This document shows, piece after piece, positions 37,704 through 45,853 of a stretch of 64,000 nt of DNA. Both the position numbers and the translations under genes were made by a program. The notes beneath the pieces are model-generated. The model worked only from the letters and a program-made list of their open reading frames with translations. It did no database searches and was not told where the DNA came from. The DNA is taken from NCBI RefSeq assembly GCF_007827795.1, contig NZ_VITI01000019.1, forward strand, positions 22,625 through 86,624, written 5' to 3'. Within the stretch, counting starts at the first letter, position 1; every line of letters starts with the position of its first letter. The stretch comes from Azospirillum brasilense. GTDB taxonomy: Bacteria; Pseudomonadota; Alphaproteobacteria; Azospirillales; Azospirillaceae.

Positions 37704-39050
37704 TCACTCGGGCAAAGGGAGGGCCTGGGCGGTCAGGGCGGTGGTCTGGCGGGCGTGCAGGACGTCCACGTCGAAGCCCTGGATCATCTCCTGGAACAGC
37801 CGGTACCAGTTCACCTCGGCCTGGAGATGCAGGAAGACGGAGCCCAGCCCGATGGCCGCGCGGTCCATGAAGACGAACTCCCGCGGCACCTCCACCCCGC
37901 CGACGCGGCGCAGCTCGGCATGGACCTTGGCGGCGGTCTCGCGGCCGTAATGGCCGGAGTTGGTTTCCTCGATGCGGCGGCTGCGGTCGTCCATGATCGG
38001 AGCGTAGACGAAGCGCGCCCAGATGTTCAGCACGTCCACCAGCTCCTTGGTCGGGTTGCCGAAGCCCCAGGTGCGGTAGGCCTCGACCGCCTTGTCCTGG
38101 TTGCCGGTCTGCAGCGCGTCGTAGAGGTCGATCACCCCCTTCACGAAGCGGGCCGGGAAGACGCGGACGCAGCCGAAATCCAGCAGGTTGATGGAGCGGT
38201 CGGGCCGCACCGTGTAGTTCCCCAGATGCGGGTCGCCGTGGATGATCCCGTAGCCGTAGAAGGGCACGTACCAGGCCCGGAACATGTTCATAGCCAGCGC
38301 GTCGCGGGCGTCCGGATGATCCTTCACGAACTCCAGGATCTTGCGGCCCTCCACCCATTCCAGGGTCAGCAGGCGCCGGGTGGACAGGTCGGGCACCACC
38401 GCCGGGACATGGACGCCGGGCGTGTCGGCCAGCATCGCGCGGTAGAGGCGGGCGTGCTTGGCCTCGCGCTCGTAATCCAGCTCCTCGCGCAGCCGGGCAC
38501 CGATCTCGGCCTGGATCTGCTTGGTGGAAATGGCGCTGTCGGTGCGCTCGAAGATGGCGAAGATCAGGCCGAGCTGACGCAGGTCCGCCTCCACGGCGGA
38601 GGCCATGTCGGGGTATTGGAGCTTGCAGGCGAGGTTCTGTCCGTCCAGCCCGACGGCGCGGTGCACCTGTCCCAGCGAGGCGGCGGCGGCGGCGCTCTGT
38701 TCGAAGTGCCGGAAGCGCTTGTGCCAAGCGGGACCAAGCTCGCTGGCCATGCGGCGCTTGACGAAGGGCCAGCCCATCGACGGCGCGTCGGCCTGGAGCT
38801 GCGACAGCTCCTGCACATACTCGCGGGGCAGGGCGTCGGGGATGGTGGACAGCAGTTGCGCCACCTTCATCAGCGGTCCCTTCAGCCCGCCCAGCGCGGC
38901 GCGCAGTTCGGCGGCGTGGCGATCCCGCTCCAGGGGGATGCCCAGCACCCGTTCTCCGGCGAAACGGGCCGCAAGGCCCCCCACGGCGGTCCCGACCCGC
39001 GCATACCGCGCGATCCGGCCGCCAAGCCTGTTCTCATCCGTGTTCGGCAT
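37704..39050 (-). CDS. ABC1/AarF (UbiB-like) atypical kinase
   Basis: A 448-aa member of the UbiB/ADCK family with the diagnostic KxGQ-like N-terminal region (LKGPLMKVAQLLS, in which the second Lys-x-Gly-Gln is degenerate), the Ala-rich loop SAAAAASLGQVHRAV, the lysine strand LACKLQYPDM, EWVEGRKIL, and the metal/ATP motif GIIHGDPHLGNY and LLDFGCVRVF. No C-terminal membrane helix is clear. Relatives support quinone synthesis or lipid homeostasis. It is transcribed toward queA with a 57-base gap. Confidence 0.88.
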   Translation of the reverse strand: MPNTDENRLGGRIARYARVGTAVGGLAARFAGERVLGIPLERDRHAAELRAALGGLKGPLMKVAQLLSTIPDALPREYVQELSQLQADAPSMGWPFVKRRMASELGPAWHKRFRHFEQSAAAAASLGQVHRAVGLDGQNLACKLQYPDMASAVEADLRQLGLIFAIFERTDSAISTKQIQAEIGARLREELDYEREAKHARLYRAMLADTPGVHVPAVVPDLSTRRLLTLEWVEGRKILEFVKDHPDARDALAMNMFRAWYVPFYGYGIIHGDPHLGNYTVRPDRSINLLDFGCVRVFPARFVKGVIDLYDALQTGNQDKAVEAYRTWGFGNPTKELVDVLNIWARFVYAPIMDDRSRRIEETNSGHYGRETAAKVHAELRRVGGVEVPREFVFMDRAAIGLGSVFLHLQAEVNWYRLFQEMIQGFDVDVLHARQTTALTAQALPLPE

Positions 39051-39101
39051 GCCGAATAGGTGGGTGCGGCGGGGCCGAAAGGCGAGTCCCCTGGTGTCGC
39101 C

Positions 39102-39544
39102 TCAGGCGGCGGTGCCGATCCGGACCAGGCCCGGCAATCCGCTTCGGGCGGCGGCTTCCGCCAATTTGCGGTCTGCGGTCACCAGTCCCGCGTTCGTCGA
39201 CCAAGCGAGAGCCAGATAGAGGCAATCGACCAAGGGATGCCGAAGCGTGCCGCTGAGGTCGAGCGCACGCTCCGCCACATCCACCGCCGGAGTCAGCGTC
39301 AGCGGGAGTTGGGCGGCCAATCCAAGCAAGCGGCCCAAGAGCGTGTCGGCATCCGACTTCCCCAAAGTGCCCGTGTGGACTCGCTTGGCCAGCGCCGCAG
39401 CCGCTTCGATGAGCAGAATATCGGGTGCCAGCAGCGGCTTTTCCTGGCAAGGAACGCAAGTGCGTCTGAGCTTGCGTCTTCCCTGATGATCCATTTCACG
39501 GCGACACTGGCGTCCACGACGACCGCTTGGTCCACCACGCTCAC
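39102..39544 (-). pseudogene. PIN-domain (VapC-type) toxin, frameshifted
   Basis: The N-terminal part (VVVDASVAVKWIIREDASSDALAFLAR, catalytic Asp in VVDAS) reads in one frame from the GTG at 39544. The rest (PLLAPDILLIEAAAAL ... HPLVDCLYLALA ... LVTADRKLAE, with the catalytic acids) continues in the next frame to the stop at 39102. The break falls at the four-base A run on the minus strand (39439-39442), and one extra A restores ...LARKKPLLAPD.... The GTG overlaps the antitoxin stop (GTGA). Either the toxin is dead or this is a homopolymer sequencing error. Confidence 0.8.
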
Positions 39545-39777
39545 CGGTCGCGCCATTCGCGGATCAGCGGCGTGCTGTCGGGAAGCACACCATACTTGCG
39601 GGCAAGTTCGTCCTGCTCCCGCTGGAGTTCCTCAATGAGCGCCGCACGGCCGGGGCGTGCGGCGTGCGACAGGATGGCACCGACTTCCTCCTCGACCGAG
39701 CGTCCGTTGATCGCGGCGCGTTCGGTCAGAGTCGCGTGCAGCGCTTCGTCGATTTCGAGCCTGACGATCTTGCCCAT
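39541..39777 (-). CDS. VapB/FitA-type antitoxin
   Basis: A 78-aa protein with a ribbon-helix-helix N-terminus (MGKIVRLEIDEALHATLTERAAINGRS) and a C-terminal toxin-binding tail ending IREWRDR, like Phd/FitA-type antitoxins. It overlaps the PIN toxin gene by four bases, the usual antitoxin-first operon. With a broken toxin the antitoxin may be a relic or a protective immunity gene. Confidence 0.85.
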   Translation of the reverse strand: MGKIVRLEIDEALHATLTERAAINGRSVEEEVGAILSHAARPGRAALIEELQREQDELARKYGVLPDSTPLIREWRDR

Positions 39778-39853
39778 TTCGCTCTCCCGGGGATCGGTGA
39801 CACTGTAACCCGCTTGCGCGGGATGGCGCCACCGTTCCGCAGGGTCACCGAAC

Positions 39854-41278
39854 TCACCCGACCGGCGCGATGTTCTGGTTCACGCAGAACAGGTTGGTCG
39901 GGTCGTATTTCGCCTTCAGCGCCCGCAGGCGTTCGTAGTTCGGCCCGTAGGCGGCCTGGACGCGCTGTTCGTCGTCGGTGACGAAGTTCACGTAGACCCC
40001 GCCCGTGGCATAGGCGGCGGTCCGGTCGGAGACGCCGCGCGCCCATTGGATGCAGGCGCTGTCCTCCGGCGGGGTGTTCCAGCGCGCGTGCACGTTCATC
40101 ACGAACAGGGCGTCGCGGTGCGGATAGGCGGTGGCGTCCGCCGGCACGCGGTTGGCCGCCGCGCCGAGCAGGCCGACGAAGATCTCGCACTGGTCGGAGG
40201 GCAGTCTCGCGGCCTCCTCGACCAGCACATCGATCAACCCGTCCTCAAGCCCCGTGAAGTTCTGCGATTTCCAATAGTTCCGTGCACCCGGCACCAGGAG
40301 CGGGTCGAAGGCCGCCTGCCACGCCGCGTAGGGCATGAGGCCGATATGCTCGCCCACGGGGGTGCCCAGCGACAGCACTGGTTCCAGCGCCTTGCGGGCC
40401 GCCGCCTCGTCGCCGCCGGCGCAGATGACGGGCATGACCACCACCTCCTTGCCGTGCACGTCCGGGGGCAGGAAGGGCAGAGGCGGAGCCTTGCGAAGCA
40501 CCATCCAAGCGGTGGCCTCGTCCGGCAGGGCCGCCGTGGCGTCGCGGTAGCGGCGCATCAGGTCGCCGGCCCCGGCGAAGGGATGGACGACCAGCCCGGC
40601 AAACACCATCGGCCCCACGGGATGCAGGCGGAAGGTGAAGGAGGTGACGACGCCGAAATTGCCGCCACCGCCACGGATGGCCCAGAAAAGGTCGGCATTC
40701 TCGTCGGCGCTGGCGCGCAGGAACTTTCCGTCGGCGGTGACCACGTCGGCGGCCAGCAGATTGTCCACCGTCAGCCCGTACTTGCGGGTCAGCCAGCCGA
40801 ACCCGCCGCCCAGAGTCAGCCCGGCGATGCCGGTGGTCGAGTTGATGCCGACCGGCACGGCCAGCCCGAAGGCCTGCGTCTCGCGGTCGAGATCGCCCAG
40901 CGTGGCGCCGGGCGCCACCCGCGCGGTCAGGCTGACCGGATCGACATGGACGAAGCGCAGGGCGCCGAGGTCGATCAGCAGGCCGCCGTCGCACAGGGAA
41001 TTGCCGGCGATGTTGTGACCGCCGCCGCGCACGGAGACCAGCAGCCCGTTCTCCCGCGCGAAGCGAACCGCCTGCATAACGTCCGCGGCCCCGGCGCAGC
41101 GGGCGATCAGGCCGGGCCGGCGGTCGATCATGGCGTTCCAGATCGTCCGGGCCTCGTCATAGCCCGGCGACTGCGGGGTCAGCAGCGGGCCGCGCAGACG
41201 GGCCGCAAGATCGTTGACGGCGTCCTCGGAAAGGGTCGCGTCCCGCCGGTCGGCGGTGCGAAGCGTGAAATCGCCCAT
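39854..41278 (-). CDS. FAD-dependent oxidase, berberine-bridge type
   Basis: A 474-aa PCMH-fold flavoprotein. The FAD domain has LLVSVRGGGHNIAGNSLCDGG, whose His (about residue 105) is the usual site of covalent FAD attachment in this group, then TGIAGLTLGGGFGWLTRKYG and ADLFWAIRGGGGNFGVV. The C-terminal BBE motif is VYVNFVTDDEQRV...YGPNYERLRALKAKYDPTNLF, given here in parts. The substrate is unknown (related enzymes oxidise sugars, alkaloids or amines). No signal peptide. Transcribed alone. Confidence 0.9.
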   Translation of the reverse strand: MGDFTLRTADRRDATLSEDAVNDLAARLRGPLLTPQSPGYDEARTIWNAMIDRRPGLIARCAGAADVMQAVRFARENGLLVSVRGGGHNIAGNSLCDGGLLIDLGALRFVHVDPVSLTARVAPGATLGDLDRETQAFGLAVPVGINSTTGIAGLTLGGGFGWLTRKYGLTVDNLLAADVVTADGKFLRASADENADLFWAIRGGGGNFGVVTSFTFRLHPVGPMVFAGLVVHPFAGAGDLMRRYRDATAALPDEATAWMVLRKAPPLPFLPPDVHGKEVVVMPVICAGGDEAAARKALEPVLSLGTPVGEHIGLMPYAAWQAAFDPLLVPGARNYWKSQNFTGLEDGLIDVLVEEAARLPSDQCEIFVGLLGAAANRVPADATAYPHRDALFVMNVHARWNTPPEDSACIQWARGVSDRTAAYATGGVYVNFVTDDEQRVQAAYGPNYERLRALKAKYDPTNLFCVNQNIAPVG

Positions 41279-41457
41279 CGAGCACCTCCCACGTCAAAGC
41301 AGCAATTTTCGCGAATATCCGGAGCGGATTGGCGCAACAAGGGTAAAGTTTCGCCCGTGTTCAGGCCATCCGGGAAAGGACTCCCTCCGGTGTTCTTCCG
41401 GACGGAGCCACGCCTCAATTCGGTGTCTGCGCGGCTTTGACGGTGGAGGGCGGTGGA

Positions 41458-41859
41458 TCAGCCGCCCTGGCTGCGAATCCAGGCGGCGGTGGCGCTGTCC
41501 ATGGTGTTCTTGTGGTTGATGAACCACTCCGGAACGACCTCGGTCAGATAGCCGCGGACCAGGGCCAGATTGCCGGCGGCCATGCGCTTGGCGATGCCTT
41601 CCAGCTCCAGCCGGACGCGGTTGTGCTCGTGCACATGAATGGGCGTCGGCGGGAAGCCGTACTGGTGCATCAGCTCCTCCTCGCGGGCCAGATGGTCGCG
41701 CAGGTGCTGGGCGAAGGCGGTGAAATGGGCAGGCAGGTCGGCGTCCGACGCCGTGGCGGCCTCGGCGAGAAGCTCGATGGTTTCCTTGTGGTCGGCGTCG
41801 ATGATGGCGTTGCCGACTTCCAGGGACGGGCTCCAGGCGGGGATCGAGAGGGTGGACAT
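41458..41859 (-). CDS. Bacteriohemerythrin
   Basis: A 133-aa non-haem di-iron protein that binds O2 reversibly. Ligands are recognisable: His24 (DADHKE), His56 and Glu60 (HLRDHLAREE), His75/His79 (IHVHEHN), His116 and Asp121 (HKNTMD). The length is typical of single-domain bacterial hemerythrins. The start ATG at 41859 matches the family (MSTLSIPAW). A Crp/Fnr-type box lies about 55 bases upstream, hinting at low-oxygen or NO control. Confidence 0.9.
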   Translation of the reverse strand: MSTLSIPAWSPSLEVGNAIIDADHKETIELLAEAATASDADLPAHFTAFAQHLRDHLAREEELMHQYGFPPTPIHVHEHNRVRLELEGIAKRMAAGNLALVRGYLTEVVPEWFINHKNTMDSATAAWIRSQGG

Positions 41860-41912
41860 GGTGCTCTCCGAAGGGATCGTTGGAGGCACCATACCCATCC
41901 CACAATTATGGA

Positions 41913-41932
41913 TTCTTGACGTCCGTCAAGAA
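41913..41932 (-). promoter_or_regulatory. Crp/Fnr-family box upstream of the hemerythrin gene
   Basis: TTCTTGAC-GTCC-GTCAAGAA is a perfect 8-base inverted repeat. Its core TTGAC-N4-GTCAA (41916-41929) fits NnrR/DNR/FixK-type sites. It also lies eight bases past the M3 peptidase stop, so it could alternatively act as that gene's hairpin, but no T-tract follows. Confidence 0.65.
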
Positions 41933-41939
41933 AACCAGG

Positions 41940-43805
41940 TCAGGGCTGATTTTCCAGCTCGTCAACAAAGCCGCGGATGACGTTCAGCCCCTTCTGCCAG
42001 AAGGCCGGGTCGCTGGCGTCGAGCCCGAAGGGGGCCAGAAGCTCCTGGTGGCGCAGCGTGCCGCCCGCCGACAGCATCGCCAGATACTTCTCCGCGAAGC
42101 CCGTCTCCGACTCCTGATAGACCGCGTAGAGCGAATTCACGAGGCAGTCGCCGAAGGCGTAGGCGTAGACGTAGAAGGGCGAGTGGATGAAGTGCGGGAT
42201 GTAGGACCAGTAGTTCCGGTAGCCCTCATCGAAGCGCAGCGCCGGGCCGAGGCTCTCGGTCTGCACCGCCATCCAGATCTCGCCCAGCCGTTCGGCGGTC
42301 AGTTCGCCCTCGCGGCGCTCGGTGTGGACACGGCGCTCGAAGTCGAAGAAGGCGATCTGGCGGACCACCGTGTTCAGCATGTCCTCGACCTTCGAGGCCA
42401 GCATGATCTTGCGGCGCTTCGGGTCCGTCTCGCGGTCGAGCAGGGCGCGGAAGGTCAGCATCTCGCCGAACACCGACGCGGTTTCCGCCAAGGTCAGCGG
42501 CGTGTCGGACAGCAGGTGCCCTTGTCCGCCGGCCAGGATCTGGTGCACGCCGTGGCCCAGCTCATGCGCGAGCGTCATCACGTCGCGCGTCTTGCCCTGG
42601 TAGTTGACCAGCAGATAAGGGTGGACGCTCGGCACCGTGGGGTGGGCGAAGGCGCCCGGCGCCTTGCCGGGGCGCACCGGCGCGTCGATCCAGGCGTTGT
42701 CGAAGAAGCGCTTGCCCAGTGCCGCCAGATCCGGCGAGAAGCGGCCATAGGCGCCCAGAACCAGATCGCGCGCCTCGTCCCAGCGGATGCTGCGGTCGGC
42801 GTCGTCGGGCAGCGGCGCGTTGCGGTCCCAGTAATCCAGATGGTCCTGCCCGAACCACTTGGCCTTCATCGCGTAGTAGCGGTGGGACAGGGCCGGGTAG
42901 GCGTCCTTCACCGCCGCGGCCAGCGCGTCCACCACCTCGTCCTCGACGCGGTTGGACAGGTTGCGGGCCGACGTGGGCGCCTTGTAGTTGCGCCACTTGT
43001 CGTCGATCTCCTTGTCCTTGGCCAGCGTGTTGGTGACCAGCGCGAACAGGCGGATGTTGTCGCCCATCACCCGGCCGATCACCGTCCCGGCCTCCTTGCG
43101 GACCTCCTGCCGGCGGTCGGACAGGCGGTTCAGCGCCTCCGCGCAGGTCAATTCCTTGCCGCCGATGGGGAAGCGCAAGCTGGCGATGGTCTCGTCGAAC
43201 AGGCGGTTCCAGGCGGCGCGCCCGACGACATGCTTCTCATGGAGCAGCCGTTCGACCTCGTCGGAGAGCTGGTGCTCGCGGAACAGGCGGACGTCGCGCA
43301 GCCAGGGGGCGTAGCGGGCAAGCTCCTTCGACGCCTTCAGCTTGGCGTCCAGGACCTTGTCCTCCAGCCGGTTGATCTCCAGCGTGAAGAAGACGAGGTG
43401 GGTGGAGATGCCGTTCACCCGCTCCTGCGCCGACTGGTAGAACTTGGCGATGGTCGGGTCGGTCATGTTGCCGTTGTAGACCAGCCCGGCGTAGGACATC
43501 GCCCGCGACAGCACTTCGTCGATGCGCTCGTACTCACGGATGGCGGCGGCGAAGGCGTTGCCGTCCAGCCCGGCCAGTTTGCCGGCGTACTTGCCGTGGA
43601 AGTCCTTGGACGCGCCGTCCATCCGGTCCAGATCGGCCTTCAGCTCCGGCGAGTCCATCCCCGGATAGAGGTCCGTCAGGTCCCAGGAGGGCAGGGCGCC
43701 GAGGTCCGGGCCATCCCCCGTGGCGGCCAGGGCGGTGTCGGGCATGCCGGTCTGCGGACCGCCAAGGGGAACGCCAATCGGGTGCCGGGTGGCGCTGCGG
43801 GTCAT
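41940..43805 (-). CDS. M3 family oligoendopeptidase (PepF type)
   Basis: A 621-aa cytosolic zinc metallopeptidase that cleaves small peptides. The zinc motif HELGHGVH is near residue 414, with the third ligand Glu in the following TLAETASVFGEM segment. The N-terminal half is the usual helical PepF/M3B region (WDLTDLYPGMDSPELK). The ATG at 43805 was chosen because the upstream in-frame region is Arg/Pro-rich. Transcribed alone or with the hemerythrin gene downstream. Confidence 0.93.
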   Translation of the reverse strand: MTRSATRHPIGVPLGGPQTGMPDTALAATGDGPDLGALPSWDLTDLYPGMDSPELKADLDRMDGASKDFHGKYAGKLAGLDGNAFAAAIREYERIDEVLSRAMSYAGLVYNGNMTDPTIAKFYQSAQERVNGISTHLVFFTLEINRLEDKVLDAKLKASKELARYAPWLRDVRLFREHQLSDEVERLLHEKHVVGRAAWNRLFDETIASLRFPIGGKELTCAEALNRLSDRRQEVRKEAGTVIGRVMGDNIRLFALVTNTLAKDKEIDDKWRNYKAPTSARNLSNRVEDEVVDALAAAVKDAYPALSHRYYAMKAKWFGQDHLDYWDRNAPLPDDADRSIRWDEARDLVLGAYGRFSPDLAALGKRFFDNAWIDAPVRPGKAPGAFAHPTVPSVHPYLLVNYQGKTRDVMTLAHELGHGVHQILAGGQGHLLSDTPLTLAETASVFGEMLTFRALLDRETDPKRRKIMLASKVEDMLNTVVRQIAFFDFERRVHTERREGELTAERLGEIWMAVQTESLGPALRFDEGYRNYWSYIPHFIHSPFYVYAYAFGDCLVNSLYAVYQESETGFAEKYLAMLSAGGTLRHQELLAPFGLDASDPAFWQKGLNVIRGFVDELENQP

Positions 43806-43897
43806 CTGTCCCTCCTTCTGGGCTTTGGCCGTTCTGTGCTTGGAACCGGATATAAGCGCCGCGCGGGTCCGGGGGAAGGCTGCGCTGCGGGACCCGC

Positions 43898-44266
43898 TCA
43901 GGGAGCCTGGCTGTCCTGCGCGCGGCGGATGGCCGCCTCCACGCATTGCAGGTGCAGCTTCTTGCGGGCGAGCTGACGGGTCCGCCGCTCCTCGAGGTCG
44001 GTTGTCGGCATCGCCTCGATGGTACAGCCGCGCCAGCCGTTGGCGTCGAGCGCGCGGGCGACCTCCGCATAACCGAAATAGCCCTTGTCCGGCTGCTCCC
44101 ACGGCGCGCGGAAATCGGCGCGGCGCAGGACGAAGCGGTTGGACTGGCTGGACCCGCCGAGACTGGTCAGCCGGGCCACGATCAGCCGTTCGCCGTTCGG
44201 GTGGACGACGGTCAGGATCGGGCGGATGCCGAAGACGGGCGGGTCGCTGCTCATGGCGACATGCAT
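43898..44266 (-). CDS. Hypothetical protein, 122 aa
   Basis: A soluble, basic protein of unknown family. The first 50 residues look beta-rich (VFGIRPILTVVHPNGERLIV) and the C-terminal half is helical, ending with an Arg/Lys-rich helix. Start at ATG 44266, or at the internal ATG 44254 (MSSDPPVF). Upstream in-frame DNA is AT-rich and not coding-like. No signal peptide. No neighbour gives a functional clue. Confidence 0.6.
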   Translation of the reverse strand: MHVAMSSDPPVFGIRPILTVVHPNGERLIVARLTSLGGSSQSNRFVLRRADFRAPWEQPDKGYFGYAEVARALDANGWRGCTIEAMPTTDLEERRTRQLARKKLHLQCVEAAIRRAQDSQAP

Positions 44267-44545
44267 AGCGTTCCGGCGCTGGTTAGGCCAGCAACAATGG
44301 CCAGCGATGACTGGATGCGACGCCGATATCCGCGCTAGTCGATTTTTGCTCGGATGATCATCCACTCTTAACGAAGAATAAGCCAAGATTGACCGCAAGA
44401 TTGTAGAATAACATACCGCAGTATGATTGATCAAATTGGTGCGGAGATTGGCTGTCTTATAAGTCATCATTGCTTTATATGCTGCCTTGTCCGCAATCGT
44501 GACAGGCGGCATCATCGGTCCTTACGGAGAAGCGGAGAGAGCATT

Positions 44546-45670
44546 ATGGCGCTAGGAGCATGGCTGCGCGTGTCGCTGGCGGTGGCGATCATCGGGCTAT
44601 CGACCCTTTTGTCGGGGCATGCCTCGGCGCTGTCACCGCGTCAGTATCGTTGGGACGAACTGCCGGGCGATGCCTTCAACGCCCAGGGCAGTGCGCTCAA
44701 GGCGAGCGTTTACATATCCGTGGGCGCGCGGGTGCGGGGCAAGGCTCCGCTTCTGGTCCTTCTTCACGGCTGCGAGCAGGATGCGTCGTCTTTCTTCACG
44801 GATTCCGGATGGATGGACATAGCTGACCGCTACGGCCTTATCGTCCTGCTGCCGGAGCAGCAGCACAATGCCTTTGCCATGGTCGGAGGGGCCTCCCGCT
44901 ATGGCAACCCGCTCGGCTGCTTCAATTTCGCCGACCGCCTGACCAGTCCGCTGAAGGGCGGTGTCCCACGGGAAGCGGGGGCTATCGTCTCCATGGTCGA
45001 CGCGGTGCGCGCGGGCAAGGGGCTTGACCGCGACGGTCCCCGAATCGAGGACGAGCGTGTCTATGTCACCGGCCTGTCGGCGGGGGCGGCCATGGCGGCA
45101 ACCCTGCTGGCCGACTTCCCGCAGGTCTTCGCGGGCGGGGCGCTCTTCGCTGGCGTTCCGGCACTGTGCGCCCAGAGCATGCAGTCGGCCGCGTCGCTCT
45201 GCGGCATCTCGGTTATGCGCGCCTGCGGCGAGGTGAAGGCGCGCTCCGGCGGCTATGACAGCCGCGAATGGACGAAGGCGGTCCAGCGCGCCCGACACCC
45301 CGTCGGGCGTCCGCGCGTGCTGATCGTCCAGGGGACGGCGGACTGCACCGTGGACCCGCAGAACGCCCTCTATCTGACCAACCAATGGACGGCCTTCCAT
45401 GGGCTGAAGGCGGATGCCCCCGTGGTCATCGGGCAGGAGCCGTCCTGGCCGGCGCGCGCCGTGCGGCAGGGCTACGCCCCGGCGGGCGCCAACGCCCTGT
45501 GGGTGGAGACGGTGCTTCTGAAGGACGTCGGCCACGTCATGCCCATCGACACCGGCAACCCGCAGCGCCCCTGCGGGCGGGTGCGGGTGTCGGAGACGAA
45601 GACCTACATTGAGGATGTCGGCCTCTGCGGCGCGGCGCTGGCCGCCGGCTTCCTGCAACTGGAACAGTAA
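44546..45670 (+). CDS. Secreted PHB depolymerase-family esterase
   Basis: A 374-aa alpha/beta hydrolase of the LpqC/PHB depolymerase esterase family. A signal peptide covers residues 1-28 (ending SGHASA). The oxyanion strand is LLVLLHGCEQD, the nucleophile Ser178 sits in GLSAG (176-180), and the late acid and His lie in GTADCTVDP and KDVGHVMPID. Secreted, probably acting on short-chain polyesters or esters. The gap upstream (44267-44545) is AT-rich and contains the small palindrome CATACcgcaGTATG. Confidence 0.88.
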   Translation: MALGAWLRVSLAVAIIGLSTLLSGHASALSPRQYRWDELPGDAFNAQGSALKASVYISVGARVRGKAPLLVLLHGCEQDASSFFTDSGWMDIADRYGLIVLLPEQQHNAFAMVGGASRYGNPLGCFNFADRLTSPLKGGVPREAGAIVSMVDAVRAGKGLDRDGPRIEDERVYVTGLSAGAAMAATLLADFPQVFAGGALFAGVPALCAQSMQSAASLCGISVMRACGEVKARSGGYDSREWTKAVQRARHPVGRPRVLIVQGTADCTVDPQNALYLTNQWTAFHGLKADAPVVIGQEPSWPARAVRQGYAPAGANALWVETVLLKDVGHVMPIDTGNPQRPCGRVRVSETKTYIEDVGLCGAALAAGFLQLEQ

Positions 45671-45746
45671 CACCCGCCGGAAGGGCGGCGGGCGGGTTCG
45701 GCACTCACCAAAGTGGTGCGACAGCCCGCCGCACCTTCCGGAATGC

Positions 45747-45759
45747 CGTTTGCCAAACG
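45747..45759 (+). promoter_or_regulatory. Candidate operator upstream of prpE
   Basis: CGTTTG-C-CAAACG is a perfect 13-base palindrome, about 95 bases before the prpE start. Palindromes with a TTTGC/GCAAA core are used by short-chain acyl-CoA regulators of the RamB/ScfR type. A second palindrome, TGAACGTTCA (45792-45801), lies nearer the gene. Confidence 0.4.
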
Positions 45760-45853
45760 ATGCAGATCTGACGCAGATTGGGGCCGCTGCGTGAACGTTC
45801 ATTGCGCGGCTGCGGAGAAACGCGAACCAAACAAAATATAAGGGACGCCCCCC

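Noticed and set aside
44267..44515. N-terminal extension of the 122-aa hypothetical gene
   Set aside because: The DNA is AT-rich with codons unlike the rest of the gene. A start at 44266 or 44254 is enough.
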